A stretch of 64,000 nucleotides of DNA from Saprospiraceae bacterium (GCA_020627535.1 JAHDGU010000005.1:1-64000), one strand, 5' to 3'. Positions 51,591-62,178 are shown, counted from the first letter of the stretch. Notes: generated by a model from the sequence alone, not told the origin. Numbers and translations are program-made.

Positions 51591-52928
51591 TCATTGTGTT
51601 ATTTTCACCAACTCCACTCGACGATTAAGCGCTCTCCCCGTCGCCGTGGCATTATCAGCGACTGGTTTTGACTCTCCCAATCCTCGTACTACGACTTGAC
51701 GGTCATCGACTCGATAGATGTCAAGAAGTCGCTTTTTAATGGCTTGACTTCTCAAAAGAGATAAAGACATATTGTACTCATCTGATCCTTGAGAGTCTGT
51801 ATGACCCTGGACTTCGATCTTCATTGTTGGATCTGAGAGAAGCATATTGGCAATTTGCTCAATTAGTGAGTAGGACTCTGACTTGATTACGCTCTTGTCT
51901 GCGTCGAAGTAGATTCCATAAAGTCTGATATGACCTTTTTCTTGAATCGTTTTTTTGATGCTTGATTCTTCAATGGAAGATCCCACAGAAAAACTCTCAG
52001 CAGATAAAAGCTCTGGTCCATTGTCTGCATATGCCCAGCGGACTTCATACTCACCTTTTTCACTGGGACTGATCATTTCTAATTGGCCGCCTTTGGGGTT
52101 ATCTACATAAGCATAGTCGATATACCCGCGGAGTCCAGCTTTCGTCCCTTTATGAAATATACCAAACCAGGATCGAGTACTGAGATTTTCGTGACCAGTG
52201 TATTGTATGACGAATGGGGTAGATGGATCAATTTTTTTCTCCGGAAGGGTAAATTGGATTCCATCTAGAGACGGCATTCCCACGCGAAATGGAACCACTT
52301 TCAACAGCGGGCCAGAATTATTAGCAAAAAATCTTAACTCGTAATCACCAGATTCTGGTGCGCGGAGAAGTAGACGGCCGTCTTTGAAGTTTCCATAATA
52401 TGCATAGGAAATATAGCTTGATGTGGATGCCTTGTCTTCACCGGCTCTGAATATCCCAAGCCAGGCCTTATCATTGAGCTCTATGTCTGTTATGAGGTGA
52501 ACGGTTATGTTTTGACTGGCCTCGACATTTTGTTCTTCGATGTATAGTTCAATTTCTTCGGGAAATATTGGTTTGACTTGGAAAGAGGCGCTGGCTACTT
52601 GCTTGCCATAATTACTGTCCAGCACCCGGAACTCATATTCACCACCGAGAGCCGGAGCATCAAATTCTAGTGCCTCATGAATTTTTTGACGGACATATTG
52701 ATAAGTTGTGTATTCAGAATGAGAGCCAGCTGGAATTCCTTTTGGAAAAAGTCCAATCCATGCAGTTTCACTCAGTGGAGATGTTGTTGAGTATTTTAGC
52801 TCAATGGCATTGCCAGTCCTGTAGATGCTGGTATCCAGCTGTACTTGGACCATTTGGGCGAAAGCCTCACTGTGCATCCCAGAGGTCCAGCTAAGTATGA
52901 AAAGAAATTGAATCAGTGACTTGGTCAT
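51591..52928 (-). CDS. OmpA-family protein with three tandem W-x-G-[IL]-F beta domains
   Basis: 445 residues. After a signal peptide (to about residue 25) come three related beta-sandwich units of about 98 residues. The landmark AWIGLFPKG, AWLGIFRAG and SWFGIFHKG sit at Trp57, Trp156 and Trp254, each followed by a Y-x-x-Y strand and a GEYE[FV]R-like strand. The C-terminus (about 335-445) is an OmpA peptidoglycan-binding domain, with FDADKSVIKSES, VQGHTDSQGSDEYN and LNRRVELV. It would anchor to peptidoglycan in the periplasm. The beta units look like Ig-type domains; I do not know a named family. A variant of the iterated 14-mer encodes the signal-peptide cleavage region (EAFAQM). Confidence 0.8.
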   Translation of the reverse strand: MTKSLIQFLFILSWTSGMHSEAFAQMVQVQLDTSIYRTGNAIELKYSTTSPLSETAWIGLFPKGIPAGSHSEYTTYQYVRQKIHEALEFDAPALGGEYEFRVLDSNYGKQVASASFQVKPIFPEEIELYIEEQNVEASQNITVHLITDIELNDKAWLGIFRAGEDKASTSSYISYAYYGNFKDGRLLLRAPESGDYELRFFANNSGPLLKVVPFRVGMPSLDGIQFTLPEKKIDPSTPFVIQYTGHENLSTRSWFGIFHKGTKAGLRGYIDYAYVDNPKGGQLEMISPSEKGEYEVRWAYADNGPELLSAESFSVGSSIEESSIKKTIQEKGHIRLYGIYFDADKSVIKSESYSLIEQIANMLLSDPTMKIEVQGHTDSQGSDEYNMSLSLLRSQAIKKRLLDIYRVDDRQVVVRGLGESKPVADNATATGRALNRRVELVKITQ

Positions 52929-52992
52929 TGTGAACTATAAGCTAATTGAGGTAAAGCTAGTTCCTCGCCATTGGCAATGCATATCTTAGTGA

Positions 52993-55047
<2,055 letters not shown>

Positions 55048-55070
55048 GCGAGAATCTAGGAGGCTATTCT

Positions 55071-56099
55071 ATGCGTTCAGTCATATTTGGAATGATTATT
55101 CTTTGCTCCACTTCTTGCACTTCGCAAGAGAGAGGAGGCGATGACACCCAAGTTGTAGGTATGCCTATTGCACAGTATGTGAATGATGTATTTGAAGATT
55201 CTCAGCATCACATGTGGTTTGCGACTTTAAATTTTGGTCTTGCAAGGTATGACGGAGATTCCTTGCGCTACTTGACCATAGCAGATGGCTTGCCATCCAA
55301 CAGGATCACAGCTGTGATCGAAGATGATGAAGGCATACTGTGGATCGGCAGTGGTGACGGTCTAGTGCGTTATGATGGTAAAGAGTTCGTGCAGTACAGC
55401 TTGGGTGACGGTTTTTCTGTAAATAGTATCAGCACCCTTCTTATCGATTCAAAGGAGCGATTTTGGGTAGGTACTTGGGCTGGTGTGTATCAGTTTGATG
55501 GAAAGGATTTTGTGAGTTGGGATATTCCTTATCCAGAAGTCACTACTCTGACCAATGAGGATACCAAAGGCTGGATTACGGAGTTACAAGAAGATCATGG
55601 TGGCAATATTTGGATCGCACGAGACGGCTATGGAGTTTGTAAATACGACGGAGAAGGATTCCAGCATTATTTGAAAAAAGACGGCTTGCACAACAATGGT
55701 ATTACAGAAGTAGTGGTTGAGGAAAATGGTTCTATTTGGTTTGGCACTAGAAATACGGCTATGGATCATGGAGATCTAGAGACCAAGGTAAAGTCTAGTG
55801 GCGTGAATAAGTGGGAAAATGGTGTTATCAGAAGCTTTCCAGATATTGAGGCTTTGAATGCCACAGAAGTCTACGAGCTTTATCAGGATCGTAAGCAACA
55901 GATTTGGATCGGGACTTCGACTCATGGAGTGTACAAATGGGATGGTGATGAATTTGGACATTACGATATTCCTATATCTGTGACTTGTATGCTTGAGGAC
56001 CAGAGTGGACAGCTTTGGCTCGGTGGAGCAGGCGGACTATATCGCATTGACAACTCAGATCAAATTACTCACGTAACCACTCTTGGTCCATGGAAATAA
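55071..56099 (+). CDS. Exported beta-propeller (two-component-regulator propeller repeats)
   Basis: 342 residues. The N-terminal signal ends in CSTSC, a probable lipoprotein site at residue 16. Repeats of about 40-45 residues follow, each with a W-[IFV]-[GA]-T/S motif: MWFATLNFGLARYDGD, LWIGSGDGLVRYDGK, FWVGTWAGVYQFDGK, IWIARDGYGVCKYDGE, IWFGTRN, IWIGTSTHGVYKWDGD, LWLGGAGGLYRID. These are the Reg_prop propeller units found in hybrid two-component sensors, here free-standing without a kinase. It may bind a glycan or serve as an accessory sensor. It is followed by a RidA gene 2 nt later. Confidence 0.82.
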   Translation: MRSVIFGMIILCSTSCTSQERGGDDTQVVGMPIAQYVNDVFEDSQHHMWFATLNFGLARYDGDSLRYLTIADGLPSNRITAVIEDDEGILWIGSGDGLVRYDGKEFVQYSLGDGFSVNSISTLLIDSKERFWVGTWAGVYQFDGKDFVSWDIPYPEVTTLTNEDTKGWITELQEDHGGNIWIARDGYGVCKYDGEGFQHYLKKDGLHNNGITEVVVEENGSIWFGTRNTAMDHGDLETKVKSSGVNKWENGVIRSFPDIEALNATEVYELYQDRKQQIWIGTSTHGVYKWDGDEFGHYDIPISVTCMLEDQSGQLWLGGAGGLYRIDNSDQITHVTTLGPWK

Positions 56100-56101
56100 A
56101 T

Positions 56102-56650
56102 ATGACGAAAGCGCTTTCTTTTTTGTTACCACTTTTCTTTTTAGTTTCTTGTCAAAAAGAAGCTGTTTCTGATGTGACAGTTCCTCAGGAAAGAGATGTT
56201 TATGCCGTCCTGAAAGAACTAGGCGTAGAACTCGGAAGTGTCAAAGCTCCCATTGCCAACTATGCCAATGCTATCAAGACGGGTAATCTAATTTTTCTTG
56301 CCGGGAAAGGCAGTCGAGATGAAAATGGAGAACTCATCACTGGAAAATTGGGGCAAGATCTTTCTGTGGATGAAGGATACAGAGCGGCACGCTCGATCGC
56401 AATTTCACAATTGGAAGTGCTACACAATGAATTGGGCGATCTCAACCGGGTCACTCGTCTTGTAAAAGTCACTGGCATGGTTAATGCCACAGATGACTTT
56501 ACACAGCACCCGGAGGTAATCAATGGATTCAGCGATTTTATGGTCGAAGTATTTGGGGATAGAGGTAAGCATGCTCGTGCGGCGGTTGGGATGAGTTCTC
56601 TTCCTCGAAACCTTGCAGTAGAGATAGATTTGATTGTAGAGTTTCTATGA
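56102..56650 (+). CDS. RidA family lipoprotein
   Basis: 182 residues from the ATG at 56102; another start at 56090 overlaps the previous gene. The signal MTKALSFLLPLFFLVSC has a lipobox (LVS-C17). The RidA domain is about 45-182: FLAGKGSRDENGELI, then GYRAARSIAISQLEVLHNELGDLNRVTRLVKVTGMVNATDDF, and HARAAVGMSSLPRNLAVEIDLIVEF with Arg and Glu in place. RidA proteins hydrolyse reactive imines in the cytoplasm; an exported, lipid-anchored one is unusual. It lies between a propeller and a pyrophosphatase gene, both also exported, and overlaps the latter by 4 nt. Confidence 0.87.
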   Translation: MTKALSFLLPLFFLVSCQKEAVSDVTVPQERDVYAVLKELGVELGSVKAPIANYANAIKTGNLIFLAGKGSRDENGELITGKLGQDLSVDEGYRAARSIAISQLEVLHNELGDLNRVTRLVKVTGMVNATDDFTQHPEVINGFSDFMVEVFGDRGKHARAAVGMSSLPRNLAVEIDLIVEFL

Positions 56651-57285
56651 GGCTGTCGCCAAAATATGCGTTTTATTCATTAGTCTTCGCACTGTCATTC
56701 ATCACATGTGAGAATGGTGTGTCGACGAAGAGTAACTCTCGAGATTTTCTTCATTTGGTGAATGATATTCCGACTTGGACTGAGGATAGCTTGGTCAATG
56801 TTGTGATTGAAATTCCTGCTGGCACAAATCTGAAGTATGAGGTCAACAAGGAGTCTGGGAGGCTTGATATAGAACAGATCCATAGCCAGCCGAGGACAGT
56901 GAACTATCTTCCATATCCTGTGAATTATGGAATGATACCAGGCACGCTCTTGGCCAAAGAAGACGGTGGTGACGGAGATCCACTGGATGTCATGGTTTTT
57001 GGTTCAGCAATGGATACGGCAAGTATTGCAAGTGTGCGAGTCATAGGCTTACTGCGTTTACTTGACGGCGGTGAGCAAGATGACAAGTTGCTAGCGATTT
57101 TGCCAAAAGCACATCTTAGTTCGATCGAAGATCTGGATGATTTTCGAGAGATGTATCCAGGGGCTCTTAATATCATCGAGATATGGTTTATCAACTACAA
57201 GGGCCCAGATCAAATGAAGAGTCAGGGATGGTCTCGTGCAGACGAAGCGGGTGAATTGCTTCTTAAAGCCAATGCTTCCTATTAG
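56647..57285 (+). CDS. Exported family I inorganic pyrophosphatase
   Basis: 212 residues. An N-terminal hydrophobic signal (YAFYSLVFALSFITC, residues 7-21) ends in a Cys, though the lipobox is not canonical. The enzyme domain runs about 35-205, with VVIEIPAGTNLKYEV, NYLPYPVNYGMIPGTL, and the metal site DGGDGDPLDVMVFG, which fits the PROSITE D-x-D-P-x-D pattern. IWFINYKGPDQMKSQGW is the conserved end. The catalytic residues look intact, so it should split diphosphate, but outside the cytoplasm. The usual soluble enzyme has no signal. Its start overlaps the RidA stop (ATGA). Confidence 0.88.
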   Translation: MRLSPKYAFYSLVFALSFITCENGVSTKSNSRDFLHLVNDIPTWTEDSLVNVVIEIPAGTNLKYEVNKESGRLDIEQIHSQPRTVNYLPYPVNYGMIPGTLLAKEDGGDGDPLDVMVFGSAMDTASIASVRVIGLLRLLDGGEQDDKLLAILPKAHLSSIEDLDDFREMYPGALNIIEIWFINYKGPDQMKSQGWSRADEAGELLLKANASY

Positions 57286-57442
57286 CTATGATTTTTATAG
57301 AATTGAGGCTCTACTAATCTACCTATTGTATACTATTCGCCAATTTATGCTTAACTTTCTAGTACGAATTGGGAAATCGTACGCGTTTTGAGGGGCATAT
57401 TATCTATTCACAGCACTTCAACGTGTATAAATTTATTTTCAT

Positions 57443-58915
57443 ATGACCACTACGATCCTGAGATGCTTCTACCTCTTCTTAGCCCTTCTTGCTCTTCAGT
57501 CATGCACAGAAGATACACCAACCAGCAATGTCAGCTCCTCTGAAAATATCTTCAATTTATATCTAACTGATTGTCCTTTTGATGCGGACGAAGTCAATGT
57601 AGAGATTCTTAATGTTATTGTGGAGGATGAAGATGGCAACGAGACCGTTCTTTCAACGAATGCAGGGATTTATAATCTTCTCGAATTTACTGACGGGGTT
57701 GATACATTGTTAGCTTTCGGTACAGTTGATATAGATGATATCGAACACATTTACTTTGATCTGGGAGATGAGAATACCATTGTAGTCGATGGAGTTACGT
57801 ATCCACTTCAGCTCCGCGTGACGAATCTCATCAAAGTGCGCGTAGATCTGGATGAGCTTGGTGACGAGGACTATCTTGTTGAGTTTTTCGCCTGTACGTC
57901 TATTATCAAGAATGATGATGGTTATTTTCTTAAACCAGTGATCAAGTTTAAGGGTGAGCGCGATCGTCCTCGTCTTACTGATGTTGAAGATCTTATTGAG
58001 GATTTACAGGAGTGCTATGATTTGGTCTATCCCATAGCACTTATTGATGAAGATGAACAGATCGTAGAGGTCAGCAGTGATGAAGAATTGATAGATGCGC
58101 TTCTGACTGGCAAGTATGTCGATGTGCAGTTTCCTATATCTGTGATCAACATCGATGGAGAGGTATTCGAATTGAATGCGGCTTCCGATCTGAGAGACTT
58201 AGAGAGCTGCGAGGATGAAGATGATGAAGATGATGAAGATGAAGATGAGGAAGAGGATGACGAGGATGACGAGGATGACGAGGATGACGAGGATGAAGAA
58301 GAGTGTCATGCTAGCCTCGAAAGAATATTCTACGTACTTCCGCGCTGCTACGATATTGTTTTTCCTATTTCTTTGATCAGTTCTGATGGAAATACTCTCA
58401 ATGTCAATGATATTGATGAGCTCTTGTCGGTATTTGACTCACATGATGTAGATAGTATCGTGTATCCCATCCAGCTCTTTGATGATGAGGGAGAAGAAGT
58501 CGTAGTTGAAGAGTTTGACGAATTGAAAGAACTTGCTAGAAACTGTCATCAAGACGAAGACGACGAAGATGAGGATGAAGATGAGGATGAAGATGAGGAT
58601 GAAGATGAGGACGACGAAGATGAGGACGACGAAGATGAGGATGATGAGGACGACGAAGATGATAACAACAACGATCGACTAGAAAGAACTCTTGATAAAC
58701 TCGAAGATTGCTTTACAATTCTTTATCCTGTAGATCTTCTTCTTACAAGTGGAGATGTAATCACTGCTGAAGATGAAGAAACACTGGAAGTGCTGCTTGA
58801 TAATCGTGATATCGATGACTTTATCTATCCTGTTGATCTTATAGATGAAAACGACGAGCTTGTTCAAGTCAACAACTTTGATGAGTTGTTGGCACTGAGA
58901 AGAGAGTGTCGATAG
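57443..58915 (+). CDS. DUF4382 lipoprotein with three Cys-bounded repeats and poly-Asp/Glu linkers
   Basis: 490 residues. Lipobox LALQS-C21. Residues 36-170 look like DUF4382: FNLYLTDCPFDADEVNVEI, YNLLEFTDG, DIEHIYFDLGDENTIVVDG. Then come three repeats of about 75 residues (about 180-256, 289-369, 415-490), each starting with C[YF][DT]-x-[LVI][YF]P[IV] and ending in a Cys. Each contains two half-units with a [YF]P[IV]-x-[LVI] core. Between them lie two linkers made only of Asp and Glu, residues 257-287 and 371-407. Such surface acidic tracts could bind calcium or set a spacer. I recognise no named family for the repeats. Confidence 0.75.
   Translation: MTTTILRCFYLFLALLALQSCTEDTPTSNVSSSENIFNLYLTDCPFDADEVNVEILNVIVEDEDGNETVLSTNAGIYNLLEFTDGVDTLLAFGTVDIDDIEHIYFDLGDENTIVVDGVTYPLQLRVTNLIKVRVDLDELGDEDYLVEFFACTSIIKNDDGYFLKPVIKFKGERDRPRLTDVEDLIEDLQECYDLVYPIALIDEDEQIVEVSSDEELIDALLTGKYVDVQFPISVINIDGEVFELNAASDLRDLESCEDEDDEDDEDEDEEEDDEDDEDDEDDEDEEECHASLERIFYVLPRCYDIVFPISLISSDGNTLNVNDIDELLSVFDSHDVDSIVYPIQLFDDEGEEVVVEEFDELKELARNCHQDEDDEDEDEDEDEDEDEDEDDEDEDDEDEDDEDDEDDNNNDRLERTLDKLEDCFTILYPVDLLLTSGDVITAEDEETLEVLLDNRDIDDFIYPVDLIDENDELVQVNNFDELLALRRECR
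58211..58303 (+). repeat. Low-complexity Asp/Glu codon tract 1
   Basis: 31 codons for Asp or Glu only, made of shifting GAG-GAT-GAC units (for instance GAGGATGACGAGGATGAC). It is prone to length change by slippage in multiples of three. Confidence 0.9.
58553..58663 (+). repeat. Low-complexity Asp/Glu codon tract 2
   Basis: 37 codons for Asp or Glu only, built from GATGAGGATGAA- and GACGACGAAGATGAG-type units. Like tract 1 it separates two of the Cys-bounded repeats, and it ends in a short Asn run. Confidence 0.9.
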
Positions 58916-58943
58916 ACAAAAAAGGTCTTGACAGTCAGAGGGA

Positions 58944-59915
58944 TTATTCACCCAGAGACTGAGTATCAAGTAAATGGCGGATGGGAATTTTTAATCTTCC
59001 CGCCCAAGCTCGTTCTGAGTGATTGGATCCTGGAAAAGAAAGTGTTTTCCAAGACGATGATGTGAAGCCGAGGGCAACGAGTAATGAGTCGACTTCTTTT
59101 TGATATTTTGGATACAAAGCATCCAATGTCTGATCTCCCAAGTCCATATACAGTCTATGACGACCTGGACTTGGGAGCTTGGCTTCCAAATAATCCATCA
59201 TGGTTGCTGGAATCGGATTATTGATCGTGTCATATGCTCCGATCCAATGCGTGGACAGGCAAGCCACACCTCCCAATAGCTCGGGATATTCACAAAGCGC
59301 ATAGGCAGAAATTAGGCCACCCATACTGGATCCCATCATGAAGGTGTTTTTCCTTTCTGGTCGCGTCGAGTATGTTCGATCGATATGTGGCTTGAGTTCT
59401 TGAAATATAAATTTCAAGTATGCATCAGAAAATGCATCCCTTGACATCAGTGCTTGTCCTTGACCATCTTGTCCTTTACTTTGAAGTTTTTGTCGATACT
59501 CTGTCGGAATCGCATTAAAAACCTTCTCAGGAAAATATTCCGAATGCCTCAGTTCAGTATTGTGAATACCGACTATAATGCACGGTGGTATTTGTTCTGA
59601 TTTTATCAGGTCTCCTATGGTCTCATCCACTTGCCACTCTTGCTTATTCCATGTCGTCGTAGAATCAAATAACATCTGCCCATCATGCATATAGATGACA
59701 GGATATTTTTTATTTGTTGAATACGCTTCTGGAAGCCAGACATCCACATGTCGATCATTCACATAGTCTGAGGAGAAATTCTCAATGCGCTCTATTGTGC
59801 CACTGGCGACTTTGACATCAGTTGTTGGAGCTTTTTCAGGAGAACAGAAAATAGAAAGGAGGAATATGCAGAACAAGCAGAAATTGCACATCACTCTTGT
59901 TCTCAGTATTCCCAT
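58944..59915 (-). CDS. Exported alpha/beta-hydrolase esterase (Fes/esterase D type)
   Basis: 323 residues. The signal (about residues 10-24, FCLFCIFLLSIFC) ends in a Cys that may be lipidated. The hydrolase domain has DVWLPEAYSTNKKYPVIYMHDGQMLF, FMMGSSMGGLISAYALCEYPE with the nucleophile Ser, LYMDLGDQTLDALYP with the Asp region, and FPGSNHSERAWAGRL with the His. Families with this layout cut enterobactin, feruloyl or acetyl esters. It is the second gene of an operon: its ATG shares one base with the stop codon of the pseudouridine synthase gene. Confidence 0.85.
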   Translation of the reverse strand: MGILRTRVMCNFCLFCIFLLSIFCSPEKAPTTDVKVASGTIERIENFSSDYVNDRHVDVWLPEAYSTNKKYPVIYMHDGQMLFDSTTTWNKQEWQVDETIGDLIKSEQIPPCIIVGIHNTELRHSEYFPEKVFNAIPTEYRQKLQSKGQDGQGQALMSRDAFSDAYLKFIFQELKPHIDRTYSTRPERKNTFMMGSSMGGLISAYALCEYPELLGGVACLSTHWIGAYDTINNPIPATMMDYLEAKLPSPGRHRLYMDLGDQTLDALYPKYQKEVDSLLVALGFTSSSWKTLSFPGSNHSERAWAGRLKIPIRHLLDTQSLGE

Positions 59916-60724
59916 TATTTTCTTCTCTTAGGCTTAAAAGTCTTGCGAGAGGTTCCACTTTGACCTTGACGCGGTCTCGTCTTTTTAATTCTAGGAGCTC
60001 TGGCTTTTGGCGGCAGCTCTATTTTTTTCATCTCAGATTTGAGCTGATCGACTTCTTGACTTGTGAGGTTGCGCCATTTTCCTAGAGCTAACTTCCCGAG
60101 ATGGATATTTACTACACGCACGCGCTGAAGAGATGTCACTTTGCAACCGAGCTCATTGCACATTCTTCTGATCTGTCGATTGAGACCTTGCTTGAGAATA
60201 ATGCGAAAAGTGTTTTTATTGATTTTCTCGACTTCACAGGGCAGCGTCACACGATCTAAAATCTGCACACCAGAAGACATTTTCTTGACAAAGTCCTTAT
60301 TGATGCCTCGGTCGACTGAGACGATATATTCTTTTTCATGCTGGTACCGGGCATGTATCAGCATATTGGCAAAATCGCCATCATTCGTCAAGAGGATGAG
60401 ACCCTCAGAATTCTTGTCGAGGCGTCCTACAGGAAATATCCGATTCTCGTGACCGATGAAGTCGATGATATTATTCGCCACATTTGGGTTCGCTGTAGTC
60501 TCTACACCTTTGGGCTTATTCAGTGCGATATAGATCTTCTTCTTGGTCTGCATCAGCGCTTCGCCATCAATGGTCACTACATCACCAGTTATGACGCGAT
60601 TGCCCTTTTGGGCGACAGCCCCGTTGATCTCCACACGACCCTGCTCGATGATCGTATCTGCCGCACGACGGGAGCAAAATCCTGTCTGGCTGATGAATTT
60701 ATTGAGAGAAATACCCTTTTCCAC
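59915..60724 (-). CDS. RluF/RsuA-family pseudouridine synthase
   Basis: 269 residues from a GTG at 60724. An S4 RNA-binding domain (1-60, SLNKFISQTGFCSRRAADTIIEQGRVEING) precedes the catalytic domain, with GRLDKNSEGLILLTNDG near 97-113, where Asp is the nucleophile. KEYIVSV and GLNRQIRRMCNELGCKVTSLQRVRV are also present. The basic C-terminal tail (about 240-269, KARAPRIKKTRPRQG) is longer than usual. It converts uridine to pseudouridine in rRNA; the site is likely 23S U2604/U2605-like for RluF but cannot be told from sequence. A -7 box lies 4 nt before the GTG. Confidence 0.92.
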   Translation of the reverse strand: MEKGISLNKFISQTGFCSRRAADTIIEQGRVEINGAVAQKGNRVITGDVVTIDGEALMQTKKKIYIALNKPKGVETTANPNVANNIIDFIGHENRIFPVGRLDKNSEGLILLTNDGDFANMLIHARYQHEKEYIVSVDRGINKDFVKKMSSGVQILDRVTLPCEVEKINKNTFRIILKQGLNRQIRRMCNELGCKVTSLQRVRVVNIHLGKLALGKWRNLTSQEVDQLKSEMKKIELPPKARAPRIKKTRPRQGQSGTSRKTFKPKRRK

Positions 60725-60728
60725 AGCT

Positions 60729-60742
60729 CAAAGGTACTTTTG
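60729..60742. promoter_or_regulatory. Two overlapping divergent -7 boxes
   Basis: CAAAGGTACTTTTG holds a minus-strand TACCTTTG (60729-60736) and a plus-strand TACTTTTG (60735-60742), sharing the central TA. Each ends exactly 4 nt before a start codon: GTG at 60724 leftward and ATG at 60747 rightward. Both transcripts would be leaderless and the two promoters mutually exclusive. Confidence 0.6.
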
Positions 60743-60746
60743 TCGC

Positions 60747-61577
60747 ATGAAGAAACAGGAAGTGAGGTTTCAAAGCACTACAGGTCATGAGCTCGTTGGC
60801 TACACTATCAAGCATCCTCAGGAGAAGGCGAAGCTCCACATCGTACATGGAATGGGAGAGCATATCGGTCGCTATGATTTCCTGGCGGCACGGTTCTACG
60901 GCCTTGGATACTCGATATATGGTTATGATCATTTTGGGCATGGCAAGTCTGAAGGTGATCGTGCATACTTCACGGATGTGGATGATTTTGTAAGTGATAT
61001 GCGGACTTGGGTGGAGCTTCAAGGACTTCAAGAGAGCAAGACGCCGGTCTTTCTCGTCGCTCACAGTCTTGGCAGTCTCATCTCCTTGCGCTACCTCATG
61101 AGCCATGATGAGAGCTATATGGCTGTGGTGATGAGTGGTACAGCTCTCGAGGTGGCCAAAAAGCTCCCTAAGCCCTTACTCATGATGGCAGATACTGCGT
61201 CCAAGTATTTTCCGAAGGGAAGGTGGATCAAATTTGAGCGAAAAGACATCTGTCGCAATCCTAAGACCCAAGAGGACTACTTCAAAGATCCTCTTGTCAA
61301 TACCACCGGCAACCCCAATCGGAGCGGTGTGGTCCTCATGAAAGCAATGGAAGACACGCAGAAGAGCCTACACAAGATACACCAGCCTCTTCTCATCATG
61401 CATGGAGGCGACGATAAGCTTTGCCACGTGCGTGGATCTGAACTTCTATTTGAGAAGGCTTCAAGCATCAAAAAGAAGCTGCGCATCTATGATGGCTACT
61501 ACCATGAAGTGCTCAATGAGGAGATCCGTCCGCAATTGCTCGACGAGATCCAAGCGTTCTTTGAAGAACATCTCTAG
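60747..61577 (+). CDS. Alpha/beta hydrolase, monoacylglycerol lipase type
   Basis: 276 residues from the ATG at 60747. HIVHGMGEHIGRYDFLAARFYGLGYSIYGYDHFGHGKSEGDRAYFTDVDDFVSDM (residues about 31-85, shown here only as a span of conserved blocks HGMGEH and GHGKSEG) is typical of the MGL/lysophospholipase branch. The nucleophile is Ser in VAHSLGSL near 108-115, the acid Asp in MHGGDDKLC near 217, and the His in YDGYYHEVLNE near 250. It cleaves a fatty-acyl ester in the cytoplasm or at the membrane; there is no signal peptide. The frame is open upstream but the -7 box at 60735 sets the start. Confidence 0.88.
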   Translation: MKKQEVRFQSTTGHELVGYTIKHPQEKAKLHIVHGMGEHIGRYDFLAARFYGLGYSIYGYDHFGHGKSEGDRAYFTDVDDFVSDMRTWVELQGLQESKTPVFLVAHSLGSLISLRYLMSHDESYMAVVMSGTALEVAKKLPKPLLMMADTASKYFPKGRWIKFERKDICRNPKTQEDYFKDPLVNTTGNPNRSGVVLMKAMEDTQKSLHKIHQPLLIMHGGDDKLCHVRGSELLFEKASSIKKKLRIYDGYYHEVLNEEIRPQLLDEIQAFFEEHL

Positions 61578-61660
61578 CCCATCTTAAGAGCTATTTAACC
61601 AATCCTCCGAAACTGGGTGCGCTGGCTGATCGTATATTGAGTAGACAAAACACACAAGCG

Positions 61661-62107
61661 ATGAAACAGCTATTTACTCTTTTTGCACTCTTGGGACTGA
61701 CATACACGCTCGCCGCACAGGATCTCGTCAAGGGCGATCTCAAGTCCATGTTGAGTGGTGGAAGCTTTGTGGTCAATGATATAGCCAGCTACAATGTGGT
61801 GGAGAGCAAGCAGACGGGATTTGCGGGTGCCATGAGCGAGCAGTATGCGAGATTTGAGAAGTGGTACAAGTCAAGCACGGAGGAGCAGCTGATCAAGATG
61901 ACGGATCATGCTAGTGGAGTCGTGCGGGCTTACGCATTCTGGGGCTTGGTGAAGAAGGAAAGCAGCTTCTTACGGGAGATCCGCAATGCGCATATGGACG
62001 ATGATGAGATCATCGATACGACCAATGGTTGTGTCATGGAAAAAGTGACTGTCGCCCAGTTCATGGATCGTATGCTCAAGGGTACGATTCTTGGCGGAGG
62101 AAGATAG
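61661..62107 (+). CDS. Small exported protein, unknown
   Basis: 148 residues from the ATG at 61661. Signal peptide MKQLFTLFALLGLTYTLAAQ. The mature part of about 128 residues is mostly helical, with HASGVVRAYAFWGLVKKES near 85-103 that resembles a HEAT-like helix pair, and a conserved-looking TTNGCVMEKVTVAQFMDRML near the end with a single Cys. I recognise no named family, although the pattern recalls short Bacteroidota proteins that check for residual activity of HEAT-type repeats. It follows the lipase gene by 83 nt and precedes the CotH gene by 71 nt. Confidence 0.6.
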   Translation: MKQLFTLFALLGLTYTLAAQDLVKGDLKSMLSGGSFVVNDIASYNVVESKQTGFAGAMSEQYARFEKWYKSSTEEQLIKMTDHASGVVRAYAFWGLVKKESSFLREIRNAHMDDDEIIDTTNGCVMEKVTVAQFMDRMLKGTILGGGR

Positions 62108-62178
62108 CATAGCACGTTCATTCTGTCATTCGCCCTCAATGCTGTGCACATCTTGAGCATTGTCCTTATTTTCGGTAC

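Noticed and set aside
57363-57383. GTACGA-N9-TCGTAC dyad containing CGAATTGGG, similar to the end of the MITE-like element
   Set aside because: Only nine bases agree with the MITE end and there is no partner end, so it is probably an unrelated hairpin.
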